NCBI GenBank assembly: GCA_903919975.1
Contig: CAIXKE010000014.1
Location: forward strand, 124,001 to 188,000
Reading direction: 5' to 3'
Length of the DNA stretch: 64,000 bases
Origin: Akkermansiaceae bacterium
Lineage (GTDB): Bacteria > Verrucomicrobiota > Verrucomicrobiia > Verrucomicrobiales > Akkermansiaceae
Every line of letters starts with the position of its first letter. Within the stretch, counting starts at the first letter, position 1. The position numbers and the translations under genes are program-made. Below are positions 40,818-50,545 of this stretch, in pieces. Under the pieces are notes generated by a model. That model worked only from the letters and a program-made list of their open reading frames with translations. It was not told the DNA's origin and ran no database searches.

Positions 40818-42548
40818 TCAAATCAAATCCTCGAGTTCGTTGAGCATTGCTTCGAGCTCCTCCCATGATCCTCGTCTCGCAATGGCATCTTTTAAGCGGC
40901 CAACCACAACAACCCGCTGCTGCCCGCGGGACAGCAAAGTTTTTGCCGGGGCGGTCGGCTCCAGAATATCAAACACGGCATCCTGAACCTGGTTAGCAGT
41001 TGGCTGACCCTCGGCCTTCTCGACTGCTGTGGTCCATGCCAGTTTCCTCTTCTCCGGATCTTGGAGCCGTTGCAGTGGTCGGACCTGGGATTCGGAAATC
41101 GGCATCACTGCGGAATCGTTGCCAATTGGTAACGATTGCGAAATTTCCATCGCGATCCGGCTGGCCTGGATCAAGCGATGAGCATGGGGTTTGGAGACAC
41201 CCACGACGGACCGACAATAAACCTCCCAACCGCTGTAACCGCCTGCTCTCCATAACTCGCGGTCATGGATTTCCTTCAAGGCCGTCCCGCAATCCAAAAA
41301 CGCTTTCGCGCCGAGCCGGACGCACCGGTCGAGGCGCTTGAACTCGGAAATCTCCTCGCGGGTTGCTGGCTTTTCATTCCGAGCGGCGGCACTGCCATCA
41401 CGGCGACCCATGACAGGCTGCGATGTTTTCTCGTCAGCGCGGTAGTCATGGAAATAGGCCGGAAATTCGCGGATGCGTAACGACTCATCCCACTCGCTCC
41501 AATCCCCGCCGTGTCTGTCATGGAGCCGGAAAACCTCTCCGTCTCTTGAAGGGTTCCGGCCAAGTTGCTTCAGAAAGAATGCGACATCGTTCTTGCGGCA
41601 ATGTTCCCGGAGTTCCTCCGCCCACTCGATGGCGAAGGGTCGCGTAAGATCCCCGGCACCGGATTCGCCGCCGACAATAACCCAGTCGATGCCTTTGAGG
41701 TTGAGTTTTCGCGGTGGAATTCTTTCCCACAGGGGTTCGATAGATAGCCCTCGGACTGACGCCTTCACGCGACGAAGATGGTCGATGCGTCCCAGCTTCT
41801 CGGCATCTGGACCGGTGACGGTGGTCATCGCGCATACGTTGGGCGGAAAACCGCCGATGAGTTGAGCGAACTCGGCCATGCGCTCCGGGCGTTTTGTGAG
41901 CCATAGCCAGAGGTGCCGCTTTCCACTGTCGGACCGGATAGCCGGCATCAAGTCGGATTTGAGATACGGAAAATCCGCTTTTGTGCTCAGGGCGTCCCCC
42001 ATGTCGGAAACGAAAATCATCCGAGGGAGAGCTTCTTTCCATGGCTTCTCCGGGTGCTGGCGACCTAGAAGGTCGGGCCATTCTGCCGCATCCCCAACTC
42101 TGCCGGGAAACTGTGTAACCGCCTCGAATATTGGCGCATAACCCCTGTTTGTGCCGCGTTCTGGTTTCGCGATGTTGAGGCCCTTGTTCAGGTGGAGCAC
42201 GGCGGCGTAGCAGGTGATCGCCTTGCGTATTGCGCCTACAGCAGCATCACCAGCGTCCTTTCCGTGTTCCCGCCTGATTCGATCCGCAAACTCGTGCCGA
42301 AGATGCCAGATGTTCGTGGTGTTCACTGTTTTCTTGTGACCGGCGAGTGGGGTCTTGATCCTTCCGTGGGTCTCGTCCACCAAACTCTTGTACACCGCTT
42401 TGCTGTTGATGGCGGCCCCGGCTTCTGAAACTGCACCATCAACGGCTGCCAAAATCTCACCAGGTCCGGGAAACAACTCACAACCCCCGCAACCCATAAT
42501 TGGATTTACGGTGGAATCGCACCATTGAATATCGGTATTCTTTGACAT
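40818..42548 (-). CDS. DUF5131 (phage Gp37/Gp68) protein fused to KorB/ParB-like C-terminus
   Basis: 576 aa. The N-terminus MSKNTDIQWCDSTVNPIMGC GGC has the WC-x-x-T-x-NP-x-x-GC-x-x-C pattern of Gp37/Gp68 (DUF5131) proteins, and the middle shows their other signatures (RMIFVSDMGDALS; RHLWLWLTKRPERM; LSIEPLWERIP; DWVIVGGESGAGDLTRPF; FFLKQLGRNP). From ~405 on is a different domain with RLGAKAFLDCGTALKEIHD, YSGWEVYCRSVVGVSKPHAHRLIQASRI and QVRPLQRL, resembling phage/plasmid DNA-binding proteins. It lies divergently to the DISARM operon. DUF5131 is often near restriction and phage genes; its chemistry is not settled. Confidence 0.8.
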   Translation of the reverse strand: MSKNTDIQWCDSTVNPIMGCGGCELFPGPGEILAAVDGAVSEAGAAINSKAVYKSLVDETHGRIKTPLAGHKKTVNTTNIWHLRHEFADRIRREHGKDAGDAAVGAIRKAITCYAAVLHLNKGLNIAKPERGTNRGYAPIFEAVTQFPGRVGDAAEWPDLLGRQHPEKPWKEALPRMIFVSDMGDALSTKADFPYLKSDLMPAIRSDSGKRHLWLWLTKRPERMAEFAQLIGGFPPNVCAMTTVTGPDAEKLGRIDHLRRVKASVRGLSIEPLWERIPPRKLNLKGIDWVIVGGESGAGDLTRPFAIEWAEELREHCRKNDVAFFLKQLGRNPSRDGEVFRLHDRHGGDWSEWDESLRIREFPAYFHDYRADEKTSQPVMGRRDGSAAARNEKPATREEISEFKRLDRCVRLGAKAFLDCGTALKEIHDRELWRAGGYSGWEVYCRSVVGVSKPHAHRLIQASRIAMEISQSLPIGNDSAVMPISESQVRPLQRLQDPEKRKLAWTTAVEKAEGQPTANQVQDAVFDILEPTAPAKTLLSRGQQRVVVVGRLKDAIARRGSWEELEAMLNELEDLI

Positions 42549-42825
42549 GAAAATAAATTAAACTTTCAAGGCTTTCCAACATTGAAAATGCACAGTGTCA
42601 CCATGTCGAGCTATTCCCGGCCACACCGATTGCCGAACCTCTGTATTTTTCTGAGGTGCCGTGTTGCTGGTTCTTGTGAATATCTGGTGTGCAACTCGGT
42701 TTTCGTAGGGGGGCGGCTTCCAGATTAGATGTTGTTCACAGAGCCCCAACAAAAATCAATGAAACCATTGTGCTGTCTTGATTCACCTTGGCAATGCGCC
42801 CCCTTGCTGTTGGAATTCGTTGAAC
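42549..42825. promoter_or_regulatory. divergent intergenic region upstream of drmD
   Basis: 277 bp between the DUF5131 gene and the first ATG of drmD. It must contain the promoters of both; no clear palindrome or SOS box was seen. Confidence 0.4.
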
Positions 42826-45800
42826 ATGAATTGCTCCGATAATCTCCCCCAATCTGGACAAGTTGTTCGTGTCCGGACTAGGACGTGGTTGGTGGAAAAC
42901 GTCGAAGCCGACCCGGGTTACGGCTCAACGGTTTCCCTAGCCTGTCTTGACGACGACGCCCAAGGAGAAAAGCTTTCCGTCGATTGGGACCTGGAACTCG
43001 ACCGCCGCATTGTCAGCGAGGAGGCGTGGAAGGACATCGGCAAAAAAGGTTTCGATCCGCCTCGGGAGTTTGCCGCCTTTTTGAACACCCTGCGCTGGAA
43101 CTGCGTCACCGCGACCGATCCGCGCCTGTTCCAATCGCCTTTCCGGGCCGGCATCCGCATCGACCCCTATCAATTGGTCCCTCTGAGGAAGGCGCTGCGG
43201 CTCCCTCGGGTAAATTTATTCATCGCCGACGACGTCGGCCTTGGGAAAACCATCGAGGCAGGCCTGATTGCCAGCGAACTGCTGCTGCGTCGGCGCGTCC
43301 GCGACATCGTGGTGGCGTGCCCGCCCTCGATGCTTCTCCAATGGAAAGACGAACTCGAAAACCGCTTCGGCCTGACTTTCGAGATTTTTGACCGCTCCTA
43401 CATGGAGAAAATCCGGCGGGAGCGCGGGCACACCGTGAATGCTTGGGACACCTTTCCCCGCTTCCTGATCTCCCACAAGCTACTCATCGACGAAACCTAT
43501 GTGGCACCGATGCGCGATTGGTTGGACAACCTCCGTCCCGGTTCGCTGCTGATTCTGGACGAGGCCCACCACGCTGCCCCGTCCAGTAGCTCGAAATACG
43601 CCATCGACTCCCAGATCACCAAGGCGATCCGGAATCTAGCCTTCCGCTTCGAGCACCGGCTTTTCCTTTCTGCCACGCCTCACAACGGGCACAGCAACAG
43701 CTTTTCCTCCCTGCTTGAAATCCTCGACCGCGAACGCTTCGTGCGCGGCGTTAAAGTGGACGGCAAGCTCCGTGACGACGTGATGATCCGGCGGCTCAAG
43801 GACGACCTTCGCTCCATCGGTGTACCAGGATTTCCTGACCGGCGGGTAATCCAGGTCAACCTGCCACAAGACCTCGGATTTGACACCCTCCCAGAAGATA
43901 CACCAGAACTTGCGCTCGCCGTCCTGCTCGACCGCTACCGGACCATTCGGCTGGATTCCATGGCCGGATCCACCAAGAAGCAGCGATCCCACTTCGAGTT
44001 GCTAACCACTCAACTCCAACAGCGACTGCTCTCGTCGGCCGAGGCCTTCGCCCGCACTCTCCGCGTCCACCGCGTCACCATGGAGCGGATCTGGACCAAG
44101 GAGTCGGCTTTGCTCCCAGACGCCAAGGTCCGCCCCGACCTGCTCAACGCTGTCGATTCAGAAGACGACCGGTCTATCCTTTCCGAAGAGCAACTCGACC
44201 AACTTTTCGATCTTGAGACAGAAAAAACCACCTTGGCCGCTGCCTCGGACACCGCGCCTTCAGAAAGTGAGCGCCGCCTGTTGGCTGAAATGACGGCCAT
44301 TGCCGAGAAAGCCCGGGTCGAGCCAGATGCGAAAATTCAATACCTGGTGCAATGGATTCAAGAAAACCAATGCGCCGGGGCGTCGCTTCCTGCGAATGGC
44401 GCTCCTGCGGCAAATGGTCCGTGGACCCATCGCCGTCTCATCATCTTTACCGAGTGGGACGACACCAAGCGCTTCATCGAAAAACACCTGAAATCCGCCA
44501 TCACCGGCACCGACCGTTGGGATGAACGGATCGAGATTTTCCACGGCCCTACCCCCTTCCAGAAAAAAGAGGATCTCAAACGCGCTTTCAACACTCCGCC
44601 GGACAAACACCCGGTCCGCATCCTCATCTGCACCGATGCCGCCCGTGAGGGGCTCAATCTCCAGGCCCATTGCCACGACCTCATCCACTTCGATGTCCCG
44701 TGGAATCCAGCCCGGATGGAGCAGCGCAACGGGCGTATTGACCGGAAACTTCAACCGAACAGCGAGGTTTTTTGCCGCTACTTCTATTACACTCAGCGCC
44801 CCGAGGACAAAGTGCTACGCGTGCTCGCCCGTAAAACCCGCACAATCAAGGATGAGCTAGGCAGTTTTACGGACGTTATCTCCAAAAAACTCAAAACCGG
44901 TATCCGCCGCGAAATCGCAGCACGCACCGCCGATGAACTCGACCACCTGACCGACGCGGAAGCGGACGCCGTCCGAGATGAAGAACTTGAGTCGACACGT
45001 TCCAGGCACGCTGACCTCCGCGAGGAAATCGGCGTGGTGGAGCGGCAACTCAACGAATCCCGCAAGGCGATTCACTTTGATTCTCCAATGCTTCAGGATG
45101 CCATCTCCTGCTCGCTGAAGCTTCTCGACGTAGAAGGCCTCAAGCCTGCGGATAATGGCCACTTCACCCTGCCCGACCTCGAATCCCGCCGGGGTGCTGA
45201 TCCAAAATGGGCGGCCACACTGGACACCTTGCGCCCGCCGCCGGAGAGTGGGAAACGTGATTACCAATGGCGGAGGGATTGCCCTATCCGCCCGGTCACA
45301 TTCGATGCCCCGGACGGCATCGACGACAGTGTCGTTCAACTCCACCTTTCCCACCGGTTAGTCCAGCGCTTGCTCGGCCGCTTCACCTCACAGGGATTCG
45401 TTTACGACGACCTATCCCGTGCCTGCCTCGCCACCTCGGATGATTCCATCCCGCGTGTCGTGCTGCTAGGCCGCATTTCGGTCTATGGCCCTCATGCCTC
45501 CCGTTTGCATGAGGAGGTAATCACCATCACCGCACGGTGGACCCCGCACGAGGGTCGCACCAAGCCGTTGGCTCCATTCGCCCGCGATGGTGAGCAACGC
45601 ACGATGGAACTGCTTCAACAAAACCTCGGCCCTGGCTTGCAACGTGAAGTTCCCACCGCTGTCCGCGCAAAGCTCACCGCTGCCATTCGTACCGATGTTG
45701 ATGACCTGCATGCCCATCTCCACCCCCGTGGTGAGGAGGCGTTGGCAGACGCAGAAAAGAAACTAAAAGCCCGCGGCGAGGCGGAAGCATCCGAACTGAT

Positions 45801-46056
45801 CCGAATCCTTCAGGACCAACGTAAGCGCGTCATCACCGAACTCGCTAAAAACAAGGACTGGCAGCAATTGGAACTCGGCCTCAATGACGATGAGCAAAAA
45901 CAGCGCGAGTCCGACATCAAACACTGGGAATCGTGGCTCACCAATGTCGATGGCGACCTCCAGCGGGAACCCGACCGGATCCGCGAATTCTACTCCGTCA
46001 AATCCCACCGTATCGAACCTGTTGGAATTGTCTATCTGATGCCCTCAGCCCCATGA
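42826..46056 (+). CDS. drmD: DISARM SNF2-type helicase DrmD
   Basis: 1076 aa from ATG 42826 (MNCSDNLPQSGQVV); a TTG start at 42778 would add 16 residues. SNF2 helicase motifs: FIADDVGLGKTIEAGLIASE (~133-152), LLILDEAHHAAP, FLSATPHNGHSNSF, FTEWDDTKRFIEKHL, TDAAREGLNLQAHCHDLIHF and PARMEQRNGRIDRKLQP. It is the first gene of the plus-strand DISARM operon and overlaps drmMI by ATGA. In class 1 DISARM it acts with the methyltransferase and the DrmABC core to restrict incoming phage DNA. Confidence 0.92.
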   Translation: MNCSDNLPQSGQVVRVRTRTWLVENVEADPGYGSTVSLACLDDDAQGEKLSVDWDLELDRRIVSEEAWKDIGKKGFDPPREFAAFLNTLRWNCVTATDPRLFQSPFRAGIRIDPYQLVPLRKALRLPRVNLFIADDVGLGKTIEAGLIASELLLRRRVRDIVVACPPSMLLQWKDELENRFGLTFEIFDRSYMEKIRRERGHTVNAWDTFPRFLISHKLLIDETYVAPMRDWLDNLRPGSLLILDEAHHAAPSSSSKYAIDSQITKAIRNLAFRFEHRLFLSATPHNGHSNSFSSLLEILDRERFVRGVKVDGKLRDDVMIRRLKDDLRSIGVPGFPDRRVIQVNLPQDLGFDTLPEDTPELALAVLLDRYRTIRLDSMAGSTKKQRSHFELLTTQLQQRLLSSAEAFARTLRVHRVTMERIWTKESALLPDAKVRPDLLNAVDSEDDRSILSEEQLDQLFDLETEKTTLAAASDTAPSESERRLLAEMTAIAEKARVEPDAKIQYLVQWIQENQCAGASLPANGAPAANGPWTHRRLIIFTEWDDTKRFIEKHLKSAITGTDRWDERIEIFHGPTPFQKKEDLKRAFNTPPDKHPVRILICTDAAREGLNLQAHCHDLIHFDVPWNPARMEQRNGRIDRKLQPNSEVFCRYFYYTQRPEDKVLRVLARKTRTIKDELGSFTDVISKKLKTGIRREIAARTADELDHLTDAEADAVRDEELESTRSRHADLREEIGVVERQLNESRKAIHFDSPMLQDAISCSLKLLDVEGLKPADNGHFTLPDLESRRGADPKWAATLDTLRPPPESGKRDYQWRRDCPIRPVTFDAPDGIDDSVVQLHLSHRLVQRLLGRFTSQGFVYDDLSRACLATSDDSIPRVVLLGRISVYGPHASRLHEEVITITARWTPHEGRTKPLAPFARDGEQRTMELLQQNLGPGLQREVPTAVRAKLTAAIRTDVDDLHAHLHPRGEEALADAEKKLKARGEAEASELIRILQDQRKRVITELAKNKDWQQLELGLNDDEQKQRESDIKHWESWLTNVDGDLQREPDRIREFYSVKSHRIEPVGIVYLMPSAP

Positions 46057-49000
46057 TCCCAGATCCCCGCAAACTTGCTATCTCAGAGCATCAGCGTTGG
46101 CTAGGCTACCTTCAGCCCGAAGGGCTAGTCGTTTCTCCTCTCGCGCTCGTGGACAGCCAGGTCCAGCTCGATACCGGAAAATATGCCGAAGTGCAGGAGC
46201 GCTTGATGGATTCTCTATCCACGGATCCTGCCACGGGTCGCCAGATTATAGGCCACTTCGCATTCTTCGCCCGTGATTTCCTCGGATGGAAGGACGACCT
46301 GCTCTCAATCTTCTCAGTGTCGGCCGAGGTCCCGGACGCGCTCCGCATCTCCACCGGGGAACACGGCGAAATCCTTCAGCCGGACGCCGCCTACAAGTTC
46401 TTCCATCCCGCCGATCCGGCCAATCCCTGGATACTCCTCGTTCGCCAGTTGGAAACCGGACTGGCCCTTGACGAAATCCCGGACGGCAAAAAGGAACATG
46501 GCTGGGTCGCCACTCCCTATCAGAAGTTTGAGCGCCTGTTACGCGAGACCAAGGTACCCATCGGCATCCTCTGCAACGGCCACTCCGTCCGTCTCACTTA
46601 TGCGCCCAAAGGCGAAAACTCCGGCTCCATCACTTTCCCGGTAGCCTTCATGACGGAACTCGCCGGTCGTTCCGTGGCCAGCGCTCTGGATCTTCTTCTC
46701 TCTCACCGCCGTCTCATCACCGTTCCCGAAGGCCTCCGGCTCCCGGCACTCCTGCGTAAAAGCCGCGACTATCAGGCGAATGTCTCGACCGCGCTCTCCG
46801 GCCAGGTCCTTGAATCCCTCTACGAACTTGCCCGCGGATTCCAGGCAGCCGATGAAAAATCCGGGCGCACCCTGCTCACGTCTGTCTGGGATCGTGACCC
46901 GCAGGAAATCTATGGCGGCCTAATCAGTTCGCTCCTGCGCTTGGTGTTCCTACTCTATGCAGAGGACCGAAGCCTCATGCCTTCCGGTGAGCTCTATCAG
47001 CGGAACTATTCCGTCCAAGGCCTCTTCGAACAACTCCGCACTGATCACGAGCGCTATCCCGACACAATGGACGATCGTTATGCCGGCTGGCCGCGCCTGC
47101 TCGCGCTCTTCCGCGCCGTACACGGCGGCTGCCGCCATCGCTCGATGACATTGCCAGCCCGGCGCGGCCATCTATTCGACCCGGACCGATTCCCCTTCCT
47201 CGAAGGTAGGGCCACATCCAAAGACGATCTCCCGGCATCGCTTCCGCGCATTTCCGACGGCACCCTGTTTCGTGTTCTCGAACTCCTCCTCTACCTCGAC
47301 GGCGAACGCCTCTCCTATCGGACACTTGATGTTGAACAAATTGGTTCTGTCTATGAAACCATCATGGGATTTGAGGTCCGAAAAGCCACTGGCCGTAGTG
47401 TTGCCCTCAAACCCAAAAAGGCCCATGGCGCTCCCGTCCACCTCGACATCGACGCCCTGCTCGCCGCGAAGCCCGCCGAACGCGAGAAAACTCTGCTCGA
47501 AGACGCAGACACCAAATTGCCCGATGCCGCATCCAAGGCACTGAAATCCTCCTCCACTCACGACGATCTCCTCGCCGCCCTCGACAAGCGCATCGACCGC
47601 CGCGCCACACCGCATCCAGTCCCCGCTGGCTCCATCATTCTCCAGCCCACCGATGAACGCCGTCGCTCTGGCTCACACTACACCGCCCGATCCTTCACCA
47701 ATCCCATCGTCCGGAAAACCCTGGAGCCAATTCTCGACCGACTCGGCCGCCACCCGCTCCCCGCCGCAATCCTTGATCTGAAAATCTGTGACATCGCCAT
47801 CGGCTCGGGCGCATTCCAAGTCGAAGTCTGCCGTCAGCTCGCCGACGAACTCGTCTCCTCGTGGCACTACCACAAATGTGTTCCGAAGATTCCTATTGAT
47901 GAGGACGAGTTTCTCTACGCCCGCCGCCTCGTCGCTCAGCGCTGCCTCTACGGCGTGGACCGCAACCCCATGGCTGTGGACCTCGCCAAGCTCTCCCTTT
48001 GGCTTGCCACCATGGCCAAGGACCACCCGTTCACCTTTCTCGATCACTCCATCAAGTGCGGCGACTCCCTTGTCGGCCTCACCAACCAGCAAATCGCCGC
48101 TTTCCACTGGGATCTATCTCAATCTGGTGAATTGATTCTCGGACCCGACGACTTGGAAAAGCAAATTTCCGAAATCGTCGACGAACGTAAACATATTATT
48201 AATTTTTCAGAAGACACCGAGACGGCCGTAATTACGAAGTCAGATTTCCTCGCCGCCGCAGAGTTCAAAGCAAAGTCCCTCAAAAACATCGGCGACATCA
48301 TCGTTGCCGCCTTCTTCGCTGGCGAAAAGCCCAAGCAACGCCAACTGAATCGGGAAAAGTTCCTTCAGTGTTTTCTTGCTCTAAAAAAAGGCGATGCCGA
48401 ACAAATACCTTGGGAAGTCAATACCCTCAAGCAACTCCGCAGCGGTGAGTTTCCGATTCGACCCTTTCATTGGGAAATCGAGTTCCCAGAAGTGTTCTCG
48501 CGGGAGAATCCAGGCTTCGATGCGATTGTGGGAAATCCGCCGTTCGCCGGCAAAAACACAATTTCGGCGGGAAGTAGAACCGGTTACCCCGATTGGCTTA
48601 AATCTGCCCATGAGAATTCACACGGGAACGCTGATCTGGTTGCTCATTTCTTTCGCCGGGCTTTCTGCCAGCTTCGCCGTAATGGCACACTGGGGCTGAT
48701 CGCAACTAATACGATTGGTCAAGGAGATACCCGCTCAACTGGCTTACGCTGCATCTGCACCGGGGGCGGAAATATTTACGCAGCAAGCAAACGCACAAAG
48801 TGGCCAGGTGAAGCAGCCGTAATTGTAAGTGTTGTATGGATAATTAAAGGCGAGTGGCAAGGTGCAAGAGTTTTGGATAATAGAGTAGTTTCACACATAA
48901 CAGCCTATTTGTTTCATGCAGGGACTGACGAGAATCCGACAGCTCTGAAGTCCAACAGAGGCATCAGTTTCCAAGGACCTATACCTCTTGGAATGGGTTT

Positions 49001-50540
49001 CACCTTCGACGATACAGACACAAAAGGAATTGCGAACTCAACAGAAACGATGCGAAATTTAATCGCAAAGGACTCTCGCAATGCGGAACGAATATTTCCA
49101 TATATAGGAGGCGACGAGGTGTTGAATCATCCCGAACAAAAACATCATCGCTTTATTATTTCATTTGGAGATCTGACCGAAGATGAAGCTAGGAAGTGGC
49201 CTGATCTTTTTGAGATCGTAGAAGAGCGAGTGAAACCTGTCCGAATTGAAGATAACCGTGAATCCTACCGGAAGTATTGGTGGCAGTTCGCGGAGAAACG
49301 CGGCGAGTTGACGGGCCTCCTCCAGTCTCGGGAGCGTATACTGATGCATCCCTTTACCGCCAGCTACGTCGCGTTTAGCTTTCTTCCTGCCAAGACAATC
49401 GTCTCTGGTCCTCATAATGTCTTTCTCCTTGAAAAACACGCAGGTTTTTCAGTGTTACAGAGTCGCCTTCATGATTTGTGGACGCGTTTCTTTAGTTCGT
49501 CGCTTGAAGACCGACAACGTTACACCGCCTCCGACTGCTTCGAAACCTTTCCCTTTCCCTCGGACTGGGAGATGAACTCCGCCTTAGAGAAAATCGGGCG
49601 GATCTACTACGAGTATCGGGCTGCATTGATGGTTCAGAACAACGAGGGCCTGACGAAGACCTACAATAGGTTCCACGATCCAGAGGAGTGCTCGCCGGAC
49701 ATCCTCAAGCTGCGAGAACTTCACGCCGCCATGGACCGCGCCGTCCTCGACGCCTACGGATGGACCGACATTCCTACTGCCTGCGAATTCCTCCTGGACT
49801 ACGAAGAAGACGAAGCCGACACCGAATCCCCAACTGGCAAGAAGCGCAACAAGAAAAAGCCATACCGCTACCGCTGGCCCGACGAAGTCCGCGACGAAGT
49901 TCTAGCTAAACTGCTCGCGCTAAACGCCGAACGAGCTGAACAAGAACGTCTATCTGGAAGCACCGGTAAAAAGTCCATCGCGAAGAAGGTGACGAAAAAG
50001 AAAACTCCCTCCCGACAGGATGATAGACAGGATGATTTGTTCAGTCTCCCGATCCAAACGCCCGGATTGCGCGAACTGCCGACAGCTCCACGCATCATCG
50101 AGAAGAATCCTAACATCTATGCCGCTGCTCTTGTCGCGGCCTTGCTTCACGAAGCGGAAGGCCCATTGCCATGGTATCGTCTCCGCGATGCCTACATCCT
50201 CGCGACATCACCGCGTCTCATGTTGAGCCATGCACTGCCCGACGAAAAGGACCGGGTTTTCGCTTGGACGCAGTCGTGGAAGCAGGTCGCCGGCCCCGAG
50301 CATCTCCTTCAGGCTATTCTGAATCTGAGCGGTCGCAATCTTGCAGTGGAAAAGACAGTTACAGGTGAGCCGGCATTCTCCCTGCAGGATGGAGCGCTTC
50401 GCAATCCCGATTCCCATACATGCTATGACGCGTGGCTCGCCCTGCAAATTTCCGAACCCTTCGCCAGCGATGTCATTCTGGACATTGGCGATTTCGACAT
50501 CAAACGCCTTGATGAGCAGATTCTCGAACTTGTAGCCTAA
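46053..50540 (+). CDS. drmMI: DISARM adenine methyltransferase DrmMI
   Basis: 1495 aa from ATG 46053 (MIPDPRKLAISEHQRWLGYL), overlapping the drmD stop; the open frame begins earlier inside drmD and that part is rejected. Motif I is DIAIGSGAFQVEVCRQLADE (~577-596), YGVDRNPMAVDLAKLSLWL follows, and the N6-adenine catalytic motif is VGNPPFAGKN (~826). The Lys-rich segment near residue 1310 (SIAKKVTKKKTPSRQ) is a linker. From ~48.16 to 49.50 kb the DNA turns AT-richer, just after the catalytic part, as expected for an exchanged target-recognition domain. It protects host DNA and marks self for DISARM. Confidence 0.92.
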   Translation: MIPDPRKLAISEHQRWLGYLQPEGLVVSPLALVDSQVQLDTGKYAEVQERLMDSLSTDPATGRQIIGHFAFFARDFLGWKDDLLSIFSVSAEVPDALRISTGEHGEILQPDAAYKFFHPADPANPWILLVRQLETGLALDEIPDGKKEHGWVATPYQKFERLLRETKVPIGILCNGHSVRLTYAPKGENSGSITFPVAFMTELAGRSVASALDLLLSHRRLITVPEGLRLPALLRKSRDYQANVSTALSGQVLESLYELARGFQAADEKSGRTLLTSVWDRDPQEIYGGLISSLLRLVFLLYAEDRSLMPSGELYQRNYSVQGLFEQLRTDHERYPDTMDDRYAGWPRLLALFRAVHGGCRHRSMTLPARRGHLFDPDRFPFLEGRATSKDDLPASLPRISDGTLFRVLELLLYLDGERLSYRTLDVEQIGSVYETIMGFEVRKATGRSVALKPKKAHGAPVHLDIDALLAAKPAEREKTLLEDADTKLPDAASKALKSSSTHDDLLAALDKRIDRRATPHPVPAGSIILQPTDERRRSGSHYTARSFTNPIVRKTLEPILDRLGRHPLPAAILDLKICDIAIGSGAFQVEVCRQLADELVSSWHYHKCVPKIPIDEDEFLYARRLVAQRCLYGVDRNPMAVDLAKLSLWLATMAKDHPFTFLDHSIKCGDSLVGLTNQQIAAFHWDLSQSGELILGPDDLEKQISEIVDERKHIINFSEDTETAVITKSDFLAAAEFKAKSLKNIGDIIVAAFFAGEKPKQRQLNREKFLQCFLALKKGDAEQIPWEVNTLKQLRSGEFPIRPFHWEIEFPEVFSRENPGFDAIVGNPPFAGKNTISAGSRTGYPDWLKSAHENSHGNADLVAHFFRRAFCQLRRNGTLGLIATNTIGQGDTRSTGLRCICTGGGNIYAASKRTKWPGEAAVIVSVVWIIKGEWQGARVLDNRVVSHITAYLFHAGTDENPTALKSNRGISFQGPIPLGMGFTFDDTDTKGIANSTETMRNLIAKDSRNAERIFPYIGGDEVLNHPEQKHHRFIISFGDLTEDEARKWPDLFEIVEERVKPVRIEDNRESYRKYWWQFAEKRGELTGLLQSRERILMHPFTASYVAFSFLPAKTIVSGPHNVFLLEKHAGFSVLQSRLHDLWTRFFSSSLEDRQRYTASDCFETFPFPSDWEMNSALEKIGRIYYEYRAALMVQNNEGLTKTYNRFHDPEECSPDILKLRELHAAMDRAVLDAYGWTDIPTACEFLLDYEEDEADTESPTGKKRNKKKPYRYRWPDEVRDEVLAKLLALNAERAEQERLSGSTGKKSIAKKVTKKKTPSRQDDRQDDLFSLPIQTPGLRELPTAPRIIEKNPNIYAAALVAALLHEAEGPLPWYRLRDAYILATSPRLMLSHALPDEKDRVFAWTQSWKQVAGPEHLLQAILNLSGRNLAVEKTVTGEPAFSLQDGALRNPDSHTCYDAWLALQISEPFASDVILDIGDFDIKRLDEQILELVA

Positions 50541-50545
50541 CACCC

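Noticed and set aside
45933-46052. Start of DrmMI at 45933
   Set aside because: The first 40 codons overlap drmD in another frame; the ATG at 46053 gives the typical ATGA overlap.
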